Assembly (NCBI RefSeq): GCF_025362455.1
Contig: NZ_JANYGJ010000214.1
Location: 1-17,350, forward strand
Length of the DNA: 17,350 nucleotides
Source of the DNA: Deinococcus sp.
GTDB lineage: Bacteria; Deinococcota; Deinococci; Deinococcales; Deinococcaceae
Direction of reading: 5' to 3'
Shown: positions 1-9,283 of the stretch, piece by piece
How the letters are laid out: each line of letters starts with the position of its first letter
How positions within the stretch are numbered: position 1 is the first letter of the stretch
Position numbers and translations under genes: made by a program
Notes under the pieces: model-generated
Database searches by the model: none
What the model was told of the DNA's origin: nothing
What the model saw: the letters and a program-made list of their open reading frames with translations, nothing else

Positions 1-795
1 GCTACAAACCGCGCCACGCCGTCCTCGATGCTGGTCGCCGGGGTGAAGCCCACGTCGCGGGTCAGATCGTCCACGTTGGCGTAGGTGGCGGGCACGTCGC
101 CGTCCTGAATCGGCAGCATGTCCTTGATGGCTTTCTTGCCCAGCGCCTCTTCCAGCACCTCGATCAGCCGCAATAATTGCACCGGGTTGTTATTGCCGAT
201 GTTGTAGAGCCGGTACGGGGCGCTGCTGCTGGCCGGGTCGGGCTGAGCACCGCTCCAATCGGGGTTGGGCGTGGCCAGTCGGTCGGTAACCCGCACCACG
301 CCTTCCACGATGTCATCGACGTAGGTAAAATCGCGCAGCATCTGGCCGTGGTTGAACACTTTGATGCTTTCACCGGCCAGGATGGCGCGGGTGAACAGGA
401 ACATGGCCATGTCGGGGCGGCCCCAGGGACCGTAGACGGTAAAAAAGCGCAGCCCGGTGGTGGGCAGGCCATAGAGGTGGCTGTAGGTATGGGCCATCAG
501 CTCATTGGCCTTCTTGGTGGCGGCGTACAGGCTCAGCGGGTGATCCACATTGTCGTGGACGCTGAACGGCATGCTGGTGTTCAGACCGTAGACGCTGCTG
601 CTGCTGGCGTAGGCCAGATGCTGCACGCCGAAATGACGGCAGCCCTCCAGAATGTTCATGAAGCCCACCACGTTGCTGTCGATATAGGCGTGCGGGTTTT
701 CCAGGCTGTAGCGCACGCCCGCCTGGGCCGCCAGGTTGATAACCCGTTCAGGCCGGTGCGCCTCGAACAGCGCCTCCACGGCGGCTCGGTCCGAG
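1..795 (-). pseudogene. UDP-glucuronate 4-epimerase-like NAD-dependent epimerase, 5'-truncated
   Basis: Reading the minus strand gives an extended-SDR sugar epimerase resembling the UDP-glucuronate 4-epimerase/CapI family, which interconverts UDP-GlcA and UDP-GalA for capsule or exopolysaccharide. Seen: NLAAQAGVRYSLENP, YASSSSVYG, the catalytic YxxxK as YAATKK, FFTVYGPWGRPDMA, and a C-terminal block with YNIGNNNPVQLL and GDVPATYANVDDL. The frame leaves the window at base 1, so roughly the last 10 residues are not visible. At the upstream end the family's first ~80 residues, including the NAD-binding GxxGxxG, are missing: the recognisable frame begins near 795 (SDRAAVEALFEA) immediately after capD-like sequence in another frame. 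The first in-frame Met is MNILEGCRHFG, well inside the domain. It should be non-functional unless the junction is an assembly error. It is the distal gene of the minus-strand polysaccharide operon. Confidence 0.8.
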
Positions 796-2085
796 ACGCC
801 GGACCCCGTGGCGCAGGCAGGCTTCGACGATGTTGCGCGAGCCCAGCACGTTGCCCAGCACCGCTTCGGAGGGCACGGCTTCCATCAGCGGCACATGCTT
901 GTGGGCGGCGGCGTGAAACACCACGTCGGGCTGGTAGGTGGCGAACACCTGCTCGATGCGGGCCGTGTCGCGCACGTCGGCGATCACCGGCAGGGCGTCC
1001 ACGTCCGGCCAGTGCATGGTCAGCTCCTGGTGCATCAGGAAAATGCTGTTCTCGCCGCGCCCCAGCAAGATCACCTGTTTGGGATGAAAGCGCACCAGTT
1101 GGCGCACCAGCTCCGAGCCGATGCTGCCGCCCGCGCCGGTCACCAGCACGACCTTGCCGGTCAGCGACTGCTCCAGCAGCTCGTTGTCGAGCGTCACGGG
1201 GGCGCGGCGCAGCACGTCTTCGGGGGCCACGTCGCGGATGGCGTCCACCGGCTCGGCGTTGATCAGGTCGTGCAATCTCGGAAAGATCTTGACCGGCACC
1301 GCCACGCGGCGGGCACGCTCCATCACCTCGCGGATCAGGTTGCCCGGCGCCGAGGGAATGGCGATCAGCACCAGCGCCGCCCCCGACTTCTGGACCGCCC
1401 GGGGCAGATCGGCCAGCTTGCCCAGCAGCGGCAGTCCCGCCACGCTGTCGGTCAGCTCGCCCAGGCTGTCGTCGAGAAAGCCCACCGGGCGCATCCGGCG
1501 CTCGGGGTGGCGCAGCAGCTCGCGGGCCACCATCTGCCCGGCGGCGCCCGCCCCGGCGATCAGCACGTTCTGGATTTGAAGGCTGTGCGGCTGCCTGTTC
1601 CAGCGCCTGGACAGCGCCTGGGCCGTGCTCCAGCGGTAGGTCAGGCGCAGGCAGACCAGCAGCAGAAAGCCGGTGACGCCTTCCAGCAGCGGCAGGCTGC
1701 GCGGCACCTTCGAAAATTCGGGCAGCAGCGCCAGCAGCACGTACTGACCCGCGACCACCAGGGCAACCATCCGGGCCAGGTTCAGGGCGTCCTCGACGGT
1801 GGCCAGCCGCCAGCGGTGCAGGTAGGTGCGGGTCAGGCGCATGGCGATGGCCTTGATCAGCAGCCCCACCACCAGGTAGGCGCCGACACCCATGAAGGCG
1901 TCCATGCTGAAACGATCGAGGCGCAGGCCCACCGCCATCGGCACGGCCAGGGTGTAGAGCAGCAGGTCGATCAGCAGCCTCAGCAGCGGCACCGAGGCCG
2001 AACCCCGGCCCCTGAGCCGCCGCTTGCCCCGGCGCAGGGAGGCTTGCTCGCCCTCCTCCTGCTGGCCTTTCTCAGTGAGTCGCAA
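796..2085 (-). pseudogene. CapD/FlaA1/WbpM-like membrane-anchored sugar-nucleotide 4,6-dehydratase, 3'-truncated
   Basis: N-terminal hydrophobic segments (about residues 33-55, 66-86, 103-125, 134-152) are followed by a first Rossmann domain (VLIAGAGAAGQMVARELL, about 172) and a second SDR domain (VVLVTGAGGSIGSELVRQL, about 313) with HAAAHKHVPLME. This is the architecture of PglF/WbpM/CapD-type UDP-GlcNAc 4,6-dehydratases, membrane enzymes of about 600-640 residues. Only about 430 residues remain: after NVLGSRNIVEACLRHGVRR the expected ISTDKAVNPxxxMGATKR active-site region is absent and the frame runs into unrelated codons, stopping at 748. The start is a TTG at 2085, preceded by GGAGGT 8 nt upstream inside the end of the aminotransferase gene and overlapping its stop by 14 nt, which indicates translational coupling. 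As assembled, the protein lacks its catalytic residues. Confidence 0.8.
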
Positions 2086-3248
2086 GCGTCAGCACCTCCA
2101 GAATCTGGTCGGCGACGGCGTTCATCTCGGCCCGGCCCAGCGTCGGGTGAACCTGCCACATCAGCGAGGTTTCGCCCAGCTCGCGGGCCACGCTCAGGCG
2201 CTGGCTGGGGCCGAGTCCGGCATCGGTAAAGGCCCGCTCCAGGTAGACCTCCGGCGAGGAGCCGGTGAAGGTCGGCACGCCGCGCGACAGCAGCTCACTC
2301 ATGATCCGGTCCCGGCGCCAGCCGCTCCGGGCGCACGTAGCCGTAGAACTTGTAGTAGGCATGTTCGCTCTCCGGCCCCGGCTGGGGCAGGCGCAGCACC
2401 TGCTGATGGGCCAGACGCTCCAGCAGCACGCCCGCGTTGGTGCGGCGCTGCGCCACCCAGCCGGGCAGCTTGCGCAGTTGCAGACGGCCAATCGCGGCCT
2501 GCATCTCCAGCATCCGCCAGTTGGTGCCGAACGATTCGTGCAGCCAGCGAAAGCCGGGCGGGTGCTCGCGGTGATAGACCGCCTCGTAACTTTTGCCGTG
2601 GTCCTTGAAAGCCCAGGCCCGCGCCCACAGCGCCTCGTCACGGGTGACCAGCAGGCCGCCCTCGCCGCCGGTGGTCATGATCTTGTCCTGGCAAAACGAG
2701 AAGCAGCCCGCGTGCCCGATGCTGCCCACCGGGCGGCCCTTGTAGGTCGCGCCGTGGGCCTGAGCGCAGTCCTCGATGACGTAGAGGTTGTGCTCGGCGG
2801 CCAGCGCCATGATCTCGTCCATCTCGGCGGGCCAGCCTGCCAGATGCACCACGATGATGGCGCGACTTCGCGGCGTGATGACGGCCCGGATGTTACCTGC
2901 GCTGATGTTGCCGCTGTCCGGGTCGATGTCGGCGAACACCGGCACGGCGCCGCGCATCACCGCCGCGCTGGCCGAGGCGATAAAGGTGCGCGGCGTGGTG
3001 ATGACCTCGTCGCCGCTGCCGACGCCCAGAGCGTAGAGGGCCAGTTCCAGCGCCACCGTGCCGTTGTGCAGCGCCACCGCGAACGGCACACCGAGAGCCT
3101 GAGCGTACTCGCGCTCGAAGTCACGGGCCTCGGTGCCGGTCCAGTAATTCACTTTGCCGGACGTGAGCACCCGCGAAACCGCCCCGATCTCGTCTGCTTC
3201 GAACACGGGCCAGCCCGCCAGGCTAAGCTGCTGCAAGGTTTGCGTCAT
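2072..3248 (-). pseudogene. DegT/DnrJ/EryC1/StrS-family PLP sugar aminotransferase, frameshifted
   Basis: This is a sugar-nucleotide aminotransferase that would transfer an amino group to a 4-keto sugar, the step after the neighbouring dehydratase. Seen: NGTVALELAL, DEVITTPRTFIASASA, VIEDCAQAHGATYKG (PLP-contacting Asp) and SFCQDKIMTTGGEGG (Schiff-base Lys). The start is the ATG at 3248, 5 nt after AAAGGAG, not the earlier in-frame codon at 3269. The first frame stops at 2295, right after YVRPERLAPG, and the remainder (WRRDRIMSELLSRGVPTF to LTLATH, stop 2072) continues in another frame. The break lies in or near 2312-2321. Restoring 11 nt there would give an open frame of 396 codons, the usual family size. 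It is a disrupted gene or a sequencing indel. It is the first gene of the minus-strand operon. Confidence 0.85.
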
Positions 3249-3663
3249 CGTTCTCCTTTTGGCGGCCACGCTGGTCGCTGGCTGCTGGAGTCAAAGGGGC
3301 CTGACCCCAGCCTGACTGCCTACCTGCTCGCCTGTCCGGTGGCCCATCATGTCGGGCTGTCCTCAGCGAATCTACATGGTATGCACATTTTAACAGGACA
3401 CATTCACCGGCAAGTTAATGCCTGAGATGACGAGCAGTCGGCATCGCCGTAAGCCAGGCCAGGCACGGAGGGTAATGCGGCCTGGTTGACAACTGAATGA
3501 CGGTCCGATTTTTGCTAGGAAAGTTCTCAAAAACTTCATGAGCCCACGGCACACCGCGCCGTTTTCGACCCGGCGACCGTGCATCCCACCGATGGGTAGC
3601 CTGCCGATGGTGCGGCCCGGCTCTACAGCACCAGGCGGCCCGGTGTCGCTGTACGCCCACGCT
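3249..3663. other. Intergenic region upstream of the polysaccharide operon
   Basis: No convincing gene is seen on either strand in these 415 bp. Short frames here have no Shine-Dalgarno sequence and no family resemblance. On the minus strand it forms the leader and promoter region of the aminotransferase gene. A GGGG-TCAGG-CCCC palindrome lies at about 3295-3308, and an AT-rich stretch at 3365-3420 could hold the promoter. No clear intrinsic terminator is visible for the gene ending at 3664. Confidence 0.5.
3384..3412 (-). promoter_or_regulatory. Candidate promoter of the polysaccharide operon
   Basis: On the minus strand a TTGCCG hexamer is followed after 15 nt by TAAAAT. The spacer is short and the -35 match only partial, so this is a weak call. 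It is the most A/T-rich, promoter-like stretch between the two operons and would leave a leader of roughly 130 nt before the ATG at 3248. Confidence 0.25.
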
Positions 3664-4644
<981 letters not shown>

Positions 4645-4699
4645 GCGGGGCACTCCTCGGAAGTGAGCGGGTGGGGGCAAGCGGAGTAATCGGTGCCTC

Positions 4700-4705
4700 A
4701 TTGTA
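4700..4705 (-). promoter_or_regulatory. Candidate -10 box for the 3664-4644 gene
   Basis: TACAAT on the minus strand, about 55 nt upstream of the TTG start at 4644. No good -35 hexamer is visible 16-18 nt further upstream. It makes the nominal ATG at 4701 part of the promoter and not a start codon. Confidence 0.35.
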
Positions 4706-4757
4706 CGGGCCGGGACGTTCGGGCGAGGAGGGAGAGGCGGCGGTTGTCCACCTGCCC

Positions 4758-4884
4758 TAGAGCAGTACTCCGAATTACGCCACGGGGAAAACAGCCTCCC
4801 CGCGCCTCCATTCTGCGTCCTGCTCAGTTAAAACTACTCGCTCCGCTCGGTCATAAAAAGGGTCTTTTTATGACATCTGCTCTA
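4758..4884 (+). repeat. MITE-like 127-bp repeat, copy 1 (full length)
   Basis: Bounded by inverted ends TAGAGCAG and CTGCTCTA. Inside are a GGGGA/TCCCC inverted pair and a perfect 11-bp hairpin (GTCATAAAAAG, loop GGT) at 4850-4874. It matches the copy at 17222-17348 with the same length and two mismatches in 127 bp by eye. The outermost base pairs are TA at both ends, compatible with TA target duplication by an IS630/Tc1-type transposase, but no transposase is present here, so this is inference. Its right end lies 11 bp before the GNAT gene start. Confidence 0.8.
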
Positions 4885-4888
4885 AGCT
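4883..4888 (+). promoter_or_regulatory. -10 box (TANNNT) of a leaderless GNAT transcript, formed at the repeat end
   Basis: TAAGCT is followed by 7 nt and then the ATG at 4896. This is the TANNNT-to-start spacing known for leaderless genes in Deinococcus. The first two bases of the box are the last TA of the 127-bp repeat. No Shine-Dalgarno sequence precedes the ATG. Confidence 0.5.
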
Positions 4889-4895
4889 GCGCCCG

Positions 4896-5414
4896 ATGAC
4901 CCGACCTCTGCTCCACTGGCACCACCTGCCGCCCGCCGCCCTCCACGCCCTGCTGGACCTCGATCTGGAGCGGGCGAGTGAACTGGTCGGCGCGGCCCTG
5001 ACGCCCTATTTCACCTTAGAGAAGGCCCGCTGGACCTGGCGCTACCGGCTGGATCAACTGGCCCAGACGCCCCAGGACGCCGCCTGGATCGCGCGGGCCG
5101 TCAGCGACGCGGCGCACGGGCAGGTGGTGGGCCACGCGGGCTTTCACGGCGGGCCGGACGCGGCGGGCATGGTCGAGGTCAGCTACTCGGTGGACCCGGC
5201 CTGGCGGCGGCGCGGCTACGCGGGCGCCATGCTGCGCGGTCTGCTGGACCGGGCCGCAACTGAGCCTGACGTGAAGATCGTGCGCGCCACCATCAGCCCC
5301 GACAACGCGGCGTCGCTGGCCACCCTCCGCCCCTTTGGCTTCACCCACGTCGGCGAGCAGATGGACGACATCGACGGTCTGGAACTGATCTTCGAGCGTG
5401 CGGCACAGGAATAA
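4896..5414 (+). CDS. GNAT-family N-acetyltransferase (RimJ-like)
   Basis: 172 residues with the GNAT fold signature: beta-strand and acetyl-CoA loop VEVSYSVDPAWRRRGYAGAMLRGLL (the RRRGYA stretch is the Q/RxxGxG/A motif A), then IVRATISPDNAASLATLRPFGFTHVGEQ (motif B; asparagine and the GF turn typical of RimJ/RimL-type enzymes). Members transfer an acetyl group from acetyl-CoA to an amine on a protein N-terminus, amino acid, antibiotic or metabolite; nothing here shows the substrate. The ATG has no ribosome binding site; a TANNNT box 7 nt upstream suggests a leaderless mRNA. It is a single-gene unit, convergent with the gene ending at 5465. Confidence 0.85.
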   Translation: MTRPLLHWHHLPPAALHALLDLDLERASELVGAALTPYFTLEKARWTWRYRLDQLAQTPQDAAWIARAVSDAAHGQVVGHAGFHGGPDAAGMVEVSYSVDPAWRRRGYAGAMLRGLLDRAATEPDVKIVRATISPDNAASLATLRPFGFTHVGEQMDDIDGLELIFERAAQE

Positions 5415-5464
5415 CGTCCAGCATCTTTCCTCTGTTTCCACAGGCCACGCGCCACGAGCCCCCC

Positions 5465-6223
5465 CTACAACTTCTGTTGCCCCATCTCGCGCCCGTAGAT
5501 GCGGGCCGCCCGCAGCAGCTCGCGCCGCAGCCCAGAGGCTTCGCGGGCCAGGCGGGCACGCACCCTTGAGAGTTCGTCGGCGCTGAGGTGGGCACTGACG
5601 CGGTACTGGCCCCCGGCGTCCGGGCCGTGGGTGCTGGCCGGAACGTTGCTGATGGCGGCGGCCAGCGCGGCGATAAAGGCCGCCTCGAATTCATCCTCAG
5701 CCTTCAGCGTCCGCTCCGGGCGAACGAGCAAGGCGGCCCGCAGCAGCGCCAGGTCGCGGGCGGCGTCGGCCAGACTGTCTCCAGGGGCGCGGGCCAGCTC
5801 GGCCTCGCTGAGCTGCCCGCCCGCCTGGCTGAGCACCTGGGCGCTGATCTCGGCATCCGACTGGCCCTGCACCCAGCCCTCGGCGCGGGACGATACCAGC
5901 CGTCCGATATCGAGGTAGCGCAGCACTTGCTCGCGCTCCGGCACGTTCAGGCCGCTCAGGTCGGCCAGGCGGCTCAGGGCGGCGTCGCGCTCGCTTGCGT
6001 CACCGTCCAGGGCGGCGATCAGCGAGTCTGCTTCGCGCACAGTCAGGCTGTCTTCGGGGTCGCGGCTGGCGGGCAGAGAAATCTCCAGGTCGCGCAGGGT
6101 CAGCCCGGCAGCCTCCAGCGTGCGGATCAGGGCGCCGCGTGCCTTGCTTTTCTCGCCGCCCACCGCGCCGCGCCACAGGCCCAGCAGCTTGCGTGCCCGG
6201 TCACGAGGGTCAGAAGCGGTCAC
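5465..6223 (-). CDS. Hypothetical protein, alpha-helical
   Basis: 252 residues, rich in Ala, Leu, Arg and Glu and predicted by eye to be mostly helical; no signal peptide or membrane segment. The first 40 residues (RARKLLGLWRGAVGGEKSKARGALIRTLEAAGLTLRDLE) loosely resemble the N-terminal helix pair of DUF2786-type proteins, but this is weak and I do not assign a function. The start is the GTG at 6223: TAGATT lies 6 nt upstream and there is no Shine-Dalgarno sequence, matching the leaderless pattern. Codon use and GC content match the chromosome. Confidence 0.7.
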   Translation of the reverse strand: MTASDPRDRARKLLGLWRGAVGGEKSKARGALIRTLEAAGLTLRDLEISLPASRDPEDSLTVREADSLIAALDGDASERDAALSRLADLSGLNVPEREQVLRYLDIGRLVSSRAEGWVQGQSDAEISAQVLSQAGGQLSEAELARAPGDSLADAARDLALLRAALLVRPERTLKAEDEFEAAFIAALAAAISNVPASTHGPDAGGQYRVSAHLSADELSRVRARLAREASGLRRELLRAARIYGREMGQQKL

Positions 6224-6229
6224 GCGCTC

Positions 6230-6235
6230 AATCTA
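6230..6235 (-). promoter_or_regulatory. -10 box (TANNNT) of a leaderless gene
   Basis: TAGATT on the minus strand, 6 nt before the GTG start at 6223. This is the same geometry as at four other genes in the window. Confidence 0.5.
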
Positions 6236-6338
6236 GCGGAATTCCGGCGCGACCGACCCAGCCGGGCGTGGAGTCCGTCACCTGGCGCAAGATCAGATGA
6301 AGTTGCGCGGCGTGGTGCTGAACGTGGCGCAGGTTGTA

Positions 6339-6411
6339 AGTGGCTGGGGGCTACAGTTACGCGCATCCGAGGAAAGCACCCGAATGCGCTCCACTTCCGC
6401 CCCCAGCCACT
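6339..6411. ncRNA. Structured hairpin element A (paralogue of the element at 11984-12060)
   Basis: Outer stem AGTGGCTGGGGGC (6339-6351) pairs perfectly over 13 bp with 6399-6411. A 9-nt internal loop follows on each side, TACAGTTAC (6352-6360) and TCCACTTCC (6390-6398). An inner stem GCGCAT/ATGCGC (6361-6366 with 6384-6389) closes a 17-nt loop starting CCG. Element B has the same lengths, with internal loops TACCGTTTT and TCCACTCCC, but different, still complementary stem sequences. Whether it acts as RNA, terminator or mobile DNA is unknown, and the transcribed strand is not certain. Confidence 0.6.
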
Positions 6412-6432
6412 CTTGGCTACTCCCGTTGGTCG

Positions 6433-6455
6433 GGGTGATAACTGCGTCATCACCC
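6433..6455. repeat. Short inverted repeat downstream of the DinB-like gene
   Basis: GGGTGAT and ATCACCC with a 9-nt loop form a perfect 7-bp stem just past the 3' end of the minus-strand gene ending at 6465. There is no convincing T-run on either side, so a terminator role is uncertain. Confidence 0.4.
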
Positions 6456-6464
6456 GCCAGCTAC

Positions 6465-6872
6465 TTAGAGCAGCACCTCCAGGCCGCTGAACTCGTTTTT
6501 GCCGAAGCGGCGGCGCTGGCTGGCACGGTCGTCATCAAGGCTGGAGATGACCCGCCGGGCCTTCCGACGGCCATGTTCCAGGTAAAAGAGCAGTTCCGAC
6601 TGGGTGTAGACGCGCTTCTGCAACACGCCTGCCGGGTCGAGTTCGTCCAGAGTAAACGGCGCGGGCGGCGCGAAGTCGTCCTGGCCGGGCGACAGGTACA
6701 GGTCGAGCCAGAACAGCGTGTGGAAGGCGGTATACCAGAATTCCGGGTTTCGGCCCCAGTCCGACCAGAGCGGCTCCGGGCAGGCTTGAATAGCACTCTC
6801 CAGCATCTCGGCAGCGGCGCCGAGCTGCGAACAGAGGGCCGTCTGAAGGAGGGTTGGGTCAGATGTAGTCAC
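6465..6872 (-). CDS. DinB-like four-helix protein, C-terminally truncated
   Basis: 135 residues from the GTG at 6872. EFWYTAFHTLFWLDLYLS and QSELLFYLEHGRRKARRVISSL resemble the DinB-like superfamily, four-helix metal-binding proteins often of unknown or thiol-transferase-related function. Family members normally continue after the equivalent of SGLEVLL with a YNxRHVQHH block carrying metal-ligand histidines; here TAA follows at once and the downstream sequence does not encode that helix. The gene is therefore probably a truncated remnant. The stop lies inside CTGCTCTAAG, identical to the outer end of the 127-bp repeat. TAGGAT sits 7 nt before the GTG (leaderless pattern), which argues for the GTG at 6872 over the TTG at 6896. 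Confidence 0.6.
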   Translation of the reverse strand: MTTSDPTLLQTALCSQLGAAAEMLESAIQACPEPLWSDWGRNPEFWYTAFHTLFWLDLYLSPGQDDFAPPAPFTLDELDPAGVLQKRVYTQSELLFYLEHGRRKARRVISSLDDDRASQRRRFGKNEFSGLEVLL

Positions 6873-6879
6873 GTTCCCA

Positions 6880-6885
6880 ATCCTA
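6880..6885 (-). promoter_or_regulatory. -10 box (TANNNT) of the DinB-like gene
   Basis: TAGGAT on the minus strand, 7 nt upstream of the GTG start at 6872; no ribosome binding site. Confidence 0.45.
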
Positions 6886-6949
6886 CGCCGGACCAACCTG
6901 GACTTCTGCCAGAATGTGAGACAGATCCACAGCAGAAACGAGGAGTCCG

Positions 6950-7129
6950 ATGCCCAAGTTGCTGAGCGCCGCGTTCACCGTTCTCGCCCTCCTGGTCAGT
7001 GTTCAGGCGGCGCCGGGCGCCGCAGTGAGTCGGGGCCTGCGAAACGCGCTCAATGAAGCGTGGCGCTGGCCCGTTCCGTGTTCAGGCTGTGAAGCAGCCG
7101 GGCGGCGAAGGCGAACAGCCAGGCCATGA
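6950..7129 (+). CDS. Short ORF with signal-peptide-like N-terminus, probably a truncated gene
   Basis: 59 codons. A strong Shine-Dalgarno GAGGAG lies 4 nt before the ATG. The N-terminus MPKLLSAAFTVLALLVSVQA is a plausible signal peptide (Lys, hydrophobic core, small residues). After about residue 35 the composition turns Arg-rich (GRRRRTARP) and the reading overlaps, antisense, the last 80 bp of the DUF998-like gene, so the distal half is probably not native. The simplest reading is the 5' stub of an exported protein whose remainder was lost by rearrangement; a genuine small secreted peptide is the alternative. Confidence 0.45.
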   Translation: MPKLLSAAFTVLALLVSVQAAPGAAVSRGLRNALNEAWRWPVPCSGCEAAGRRRRTARP

Positions 7130-7730
7130 ACGTGACGAGCACCAGGCGCTGAATCAGTCCTTTCCAGGCGTACATCTGACTCCCCGGCTGCTGACTGAGC
7201 TTGAGGACGATGATGCCGACCACCAGCACGAGACCCGCCGCCAGCGTCCAAGTGGCCAGTGGTTGCCAGGCAGGCCCACGTCGGAAGGGCCGGACATACA
7301 CCAGGCAAGTTGCCGGGGCGAGGGCGAACACCACGGCCCCGAACAGGCCGTGAATGAGTCCGTGCGTGCTGACCTGCGTGAACAGGGCGGACGGGTCGGT
7401 CTTGAACGGCCCGGACGCCATCAAGCTGGCCCCGATGAGACCGAGCAGAACCGGGCCGACCCGGCTGCCCCCCAGGCGGGAGACGGCCAGGGCGCGGGCG
7501 AAGATCAGGATCAGTCCGCCCGTCAGAACAAAACTGGCGATCTGCACCCAGCCGCGCGGCCCCAGCGACAATTCACTCACGAACATTCCGGCTGGCTGGT
7601 AGCCCGGACGCAGCCAGCCTTCCAGCCAGAACACCGAAACGAACACCGTCGGCGCGGCCATTCCGGCCAGCGCGCCGCGCCTGAGAGGCATCAGGTTCTT
7701 TGCGCCGCTCCGATGCGTGGAAGAGTGCAT
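7050..7730 (-). CDS. DUF998-like multi-pass membrane protein
   Basis: 226 residues from the ATG at 7730. About six hydrophobic segments are seen, for example LAGMAAPTVFVSVFWLEGWL, WVQIASFVLTGGLILIFARAL, VGPVLLGLIGASLMASG, LIHGLFGAVVFALAPATCLV, WTLAAGLVLVVGIIVLKL and LVLVTFMAWLFAFAARLL. YQPAGMFVSELSLGPRGWVQIASF and SGPFKTDP fit the DUF998 family (compare SELGxGPxGW and FPTDP in members), integral membrane proteins of unknown function. The start is set by TACAGT 6 nt upstream (leaderless pattern); the alternative GTG at 7751 lies upstream of this box. It converges on the short ORF at 6950. Confidence 0.75.
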   Translation of the reverse strand: MHSSTHRSGAKNLMPLRRGALAGMAAPTVFVSVFWLEGWLRPGYQPAGMFVSELSLGPRGWVQIASFVLTGGLILIFARALAVSRLGGSRVGPVLLGLIGASLMASGPFKTDPSALFTQVSTHGLIHGLFGAVVFALAPATCLVYVRPFRRGPAWQPLATWTLAAGLVLVVGIIVLKLSQQPGSQMYAWKGLIQRLVLVTFMAWLFAFAARLLHSLNTERASATLH

Positions 7731-7736
7731 GGCCGC

Positions 7737-7742
7737 ACTGTA
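7737..7742 (-). promoter_or_regulatory. -10 box (TANNNT) of the DUF998-like gene
   Basis: TACAGT on the minus strand, 6 nt before the ATG at 7730, with no Shine-Dalgarno sequence. Confidence 0.5.
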
Positions 7743-7770
7743 GCTCCGCACAGGGCATTGGTCCGCTCAG

Positions 7771-7815
7771 GCTCGGCGCCCCGGACATAAAAACGCCATT
7801 TCTATGTCGAATGCT

Positions 7816-7818
<3 letters not shown>
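7771..7818. repeat. Diverged right-end remnant of the 127-bp repeat
   Basis: GCTCGG, a CATAAAAA...TATG hairpin and a terminal TGCTCTA follow in the same order as the right end of the full copies, but with many substitutions. The hairpin closing pair is changed from T-A to A-T on both sides, so pairing is kept. The final CTA doubles as the stop codon of gdhB. Confidence 0.45.
7784..7808 (-). terminator. Hairpin downstream of gdhB, possible terminator
   Basis: On the minus strand GACATAGAAA is followed by a 5-nt loop and TTTTTATGTC (9 of 10 pairs), 8 nt after the gdhB stop. The arm contains a run of five T. It is A/T-rich and lacks a GC core, so termination efficiency is doubtful. Confidence 0.4.
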
Positions 7819-9129
<1,311 letters not shown>

Positions 9130-9155
9130 GCGCTGAGGGCTCCTTGGGTGAGGTC

Positions 9156-9215
9156 TGGGAAGTATGGTTTTGGGAAGTGTGGTTCGGGGCAGTGTAGGGC
9201 TGGAGAATGCTGGGC
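9156..9215. repeat. Four imperfect 15-bp tandem units in the gdhB leader
   Basis: Units start at 9156, 9171, 9186 and 9201; the first two (TGGGAAGTATGGTTT and TGGGAAGTGTGGTTC) differ at two positions, the later two are more diverged. They lie 27-86 bp upstream of the gdhB ATG. On the gdhB-sense strand they are C/A-rich and nearly G-free. Confidence 0.6.
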
Positions 9216-9283
9216 TTATGAACGCAGGCGCAGTGGTTACGCAAAATCAAAACGGATCGTGGACATTCACATGGGACCATGTT

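Noticed and set aside
177..2229. Long open frames on the plus strand opposite the polysaccharide genes
   Set aside because: They are rich in His, Gln, Arg and Gly, lack ribosome binding sites and match no family; they are antisense shadows of the high-GC minus-strand genes.
2265..3425. 386-codon plus-strand frame opposite the aminotransferase
   Set aside because: The minus strand carries clear PLP-aminotransferase motifs; the plus frame is compositionally a shadow.
3486..3520. Plus-strand promoter starting with TTGACA
   Set aside because: A perfect -35 hexamer, but no matching -10 at 16-18 bp and no plus-strand gene downstream.
4850..4874. Radiation/desiccation response motif (RDRM) in the repeat hairpin
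   Set aside because: The half-sites TTATG and CATAA face outward with a 3-nt loop; the RDRM is an inward 17-bp palindrome, so orientation and spacing do not fit.
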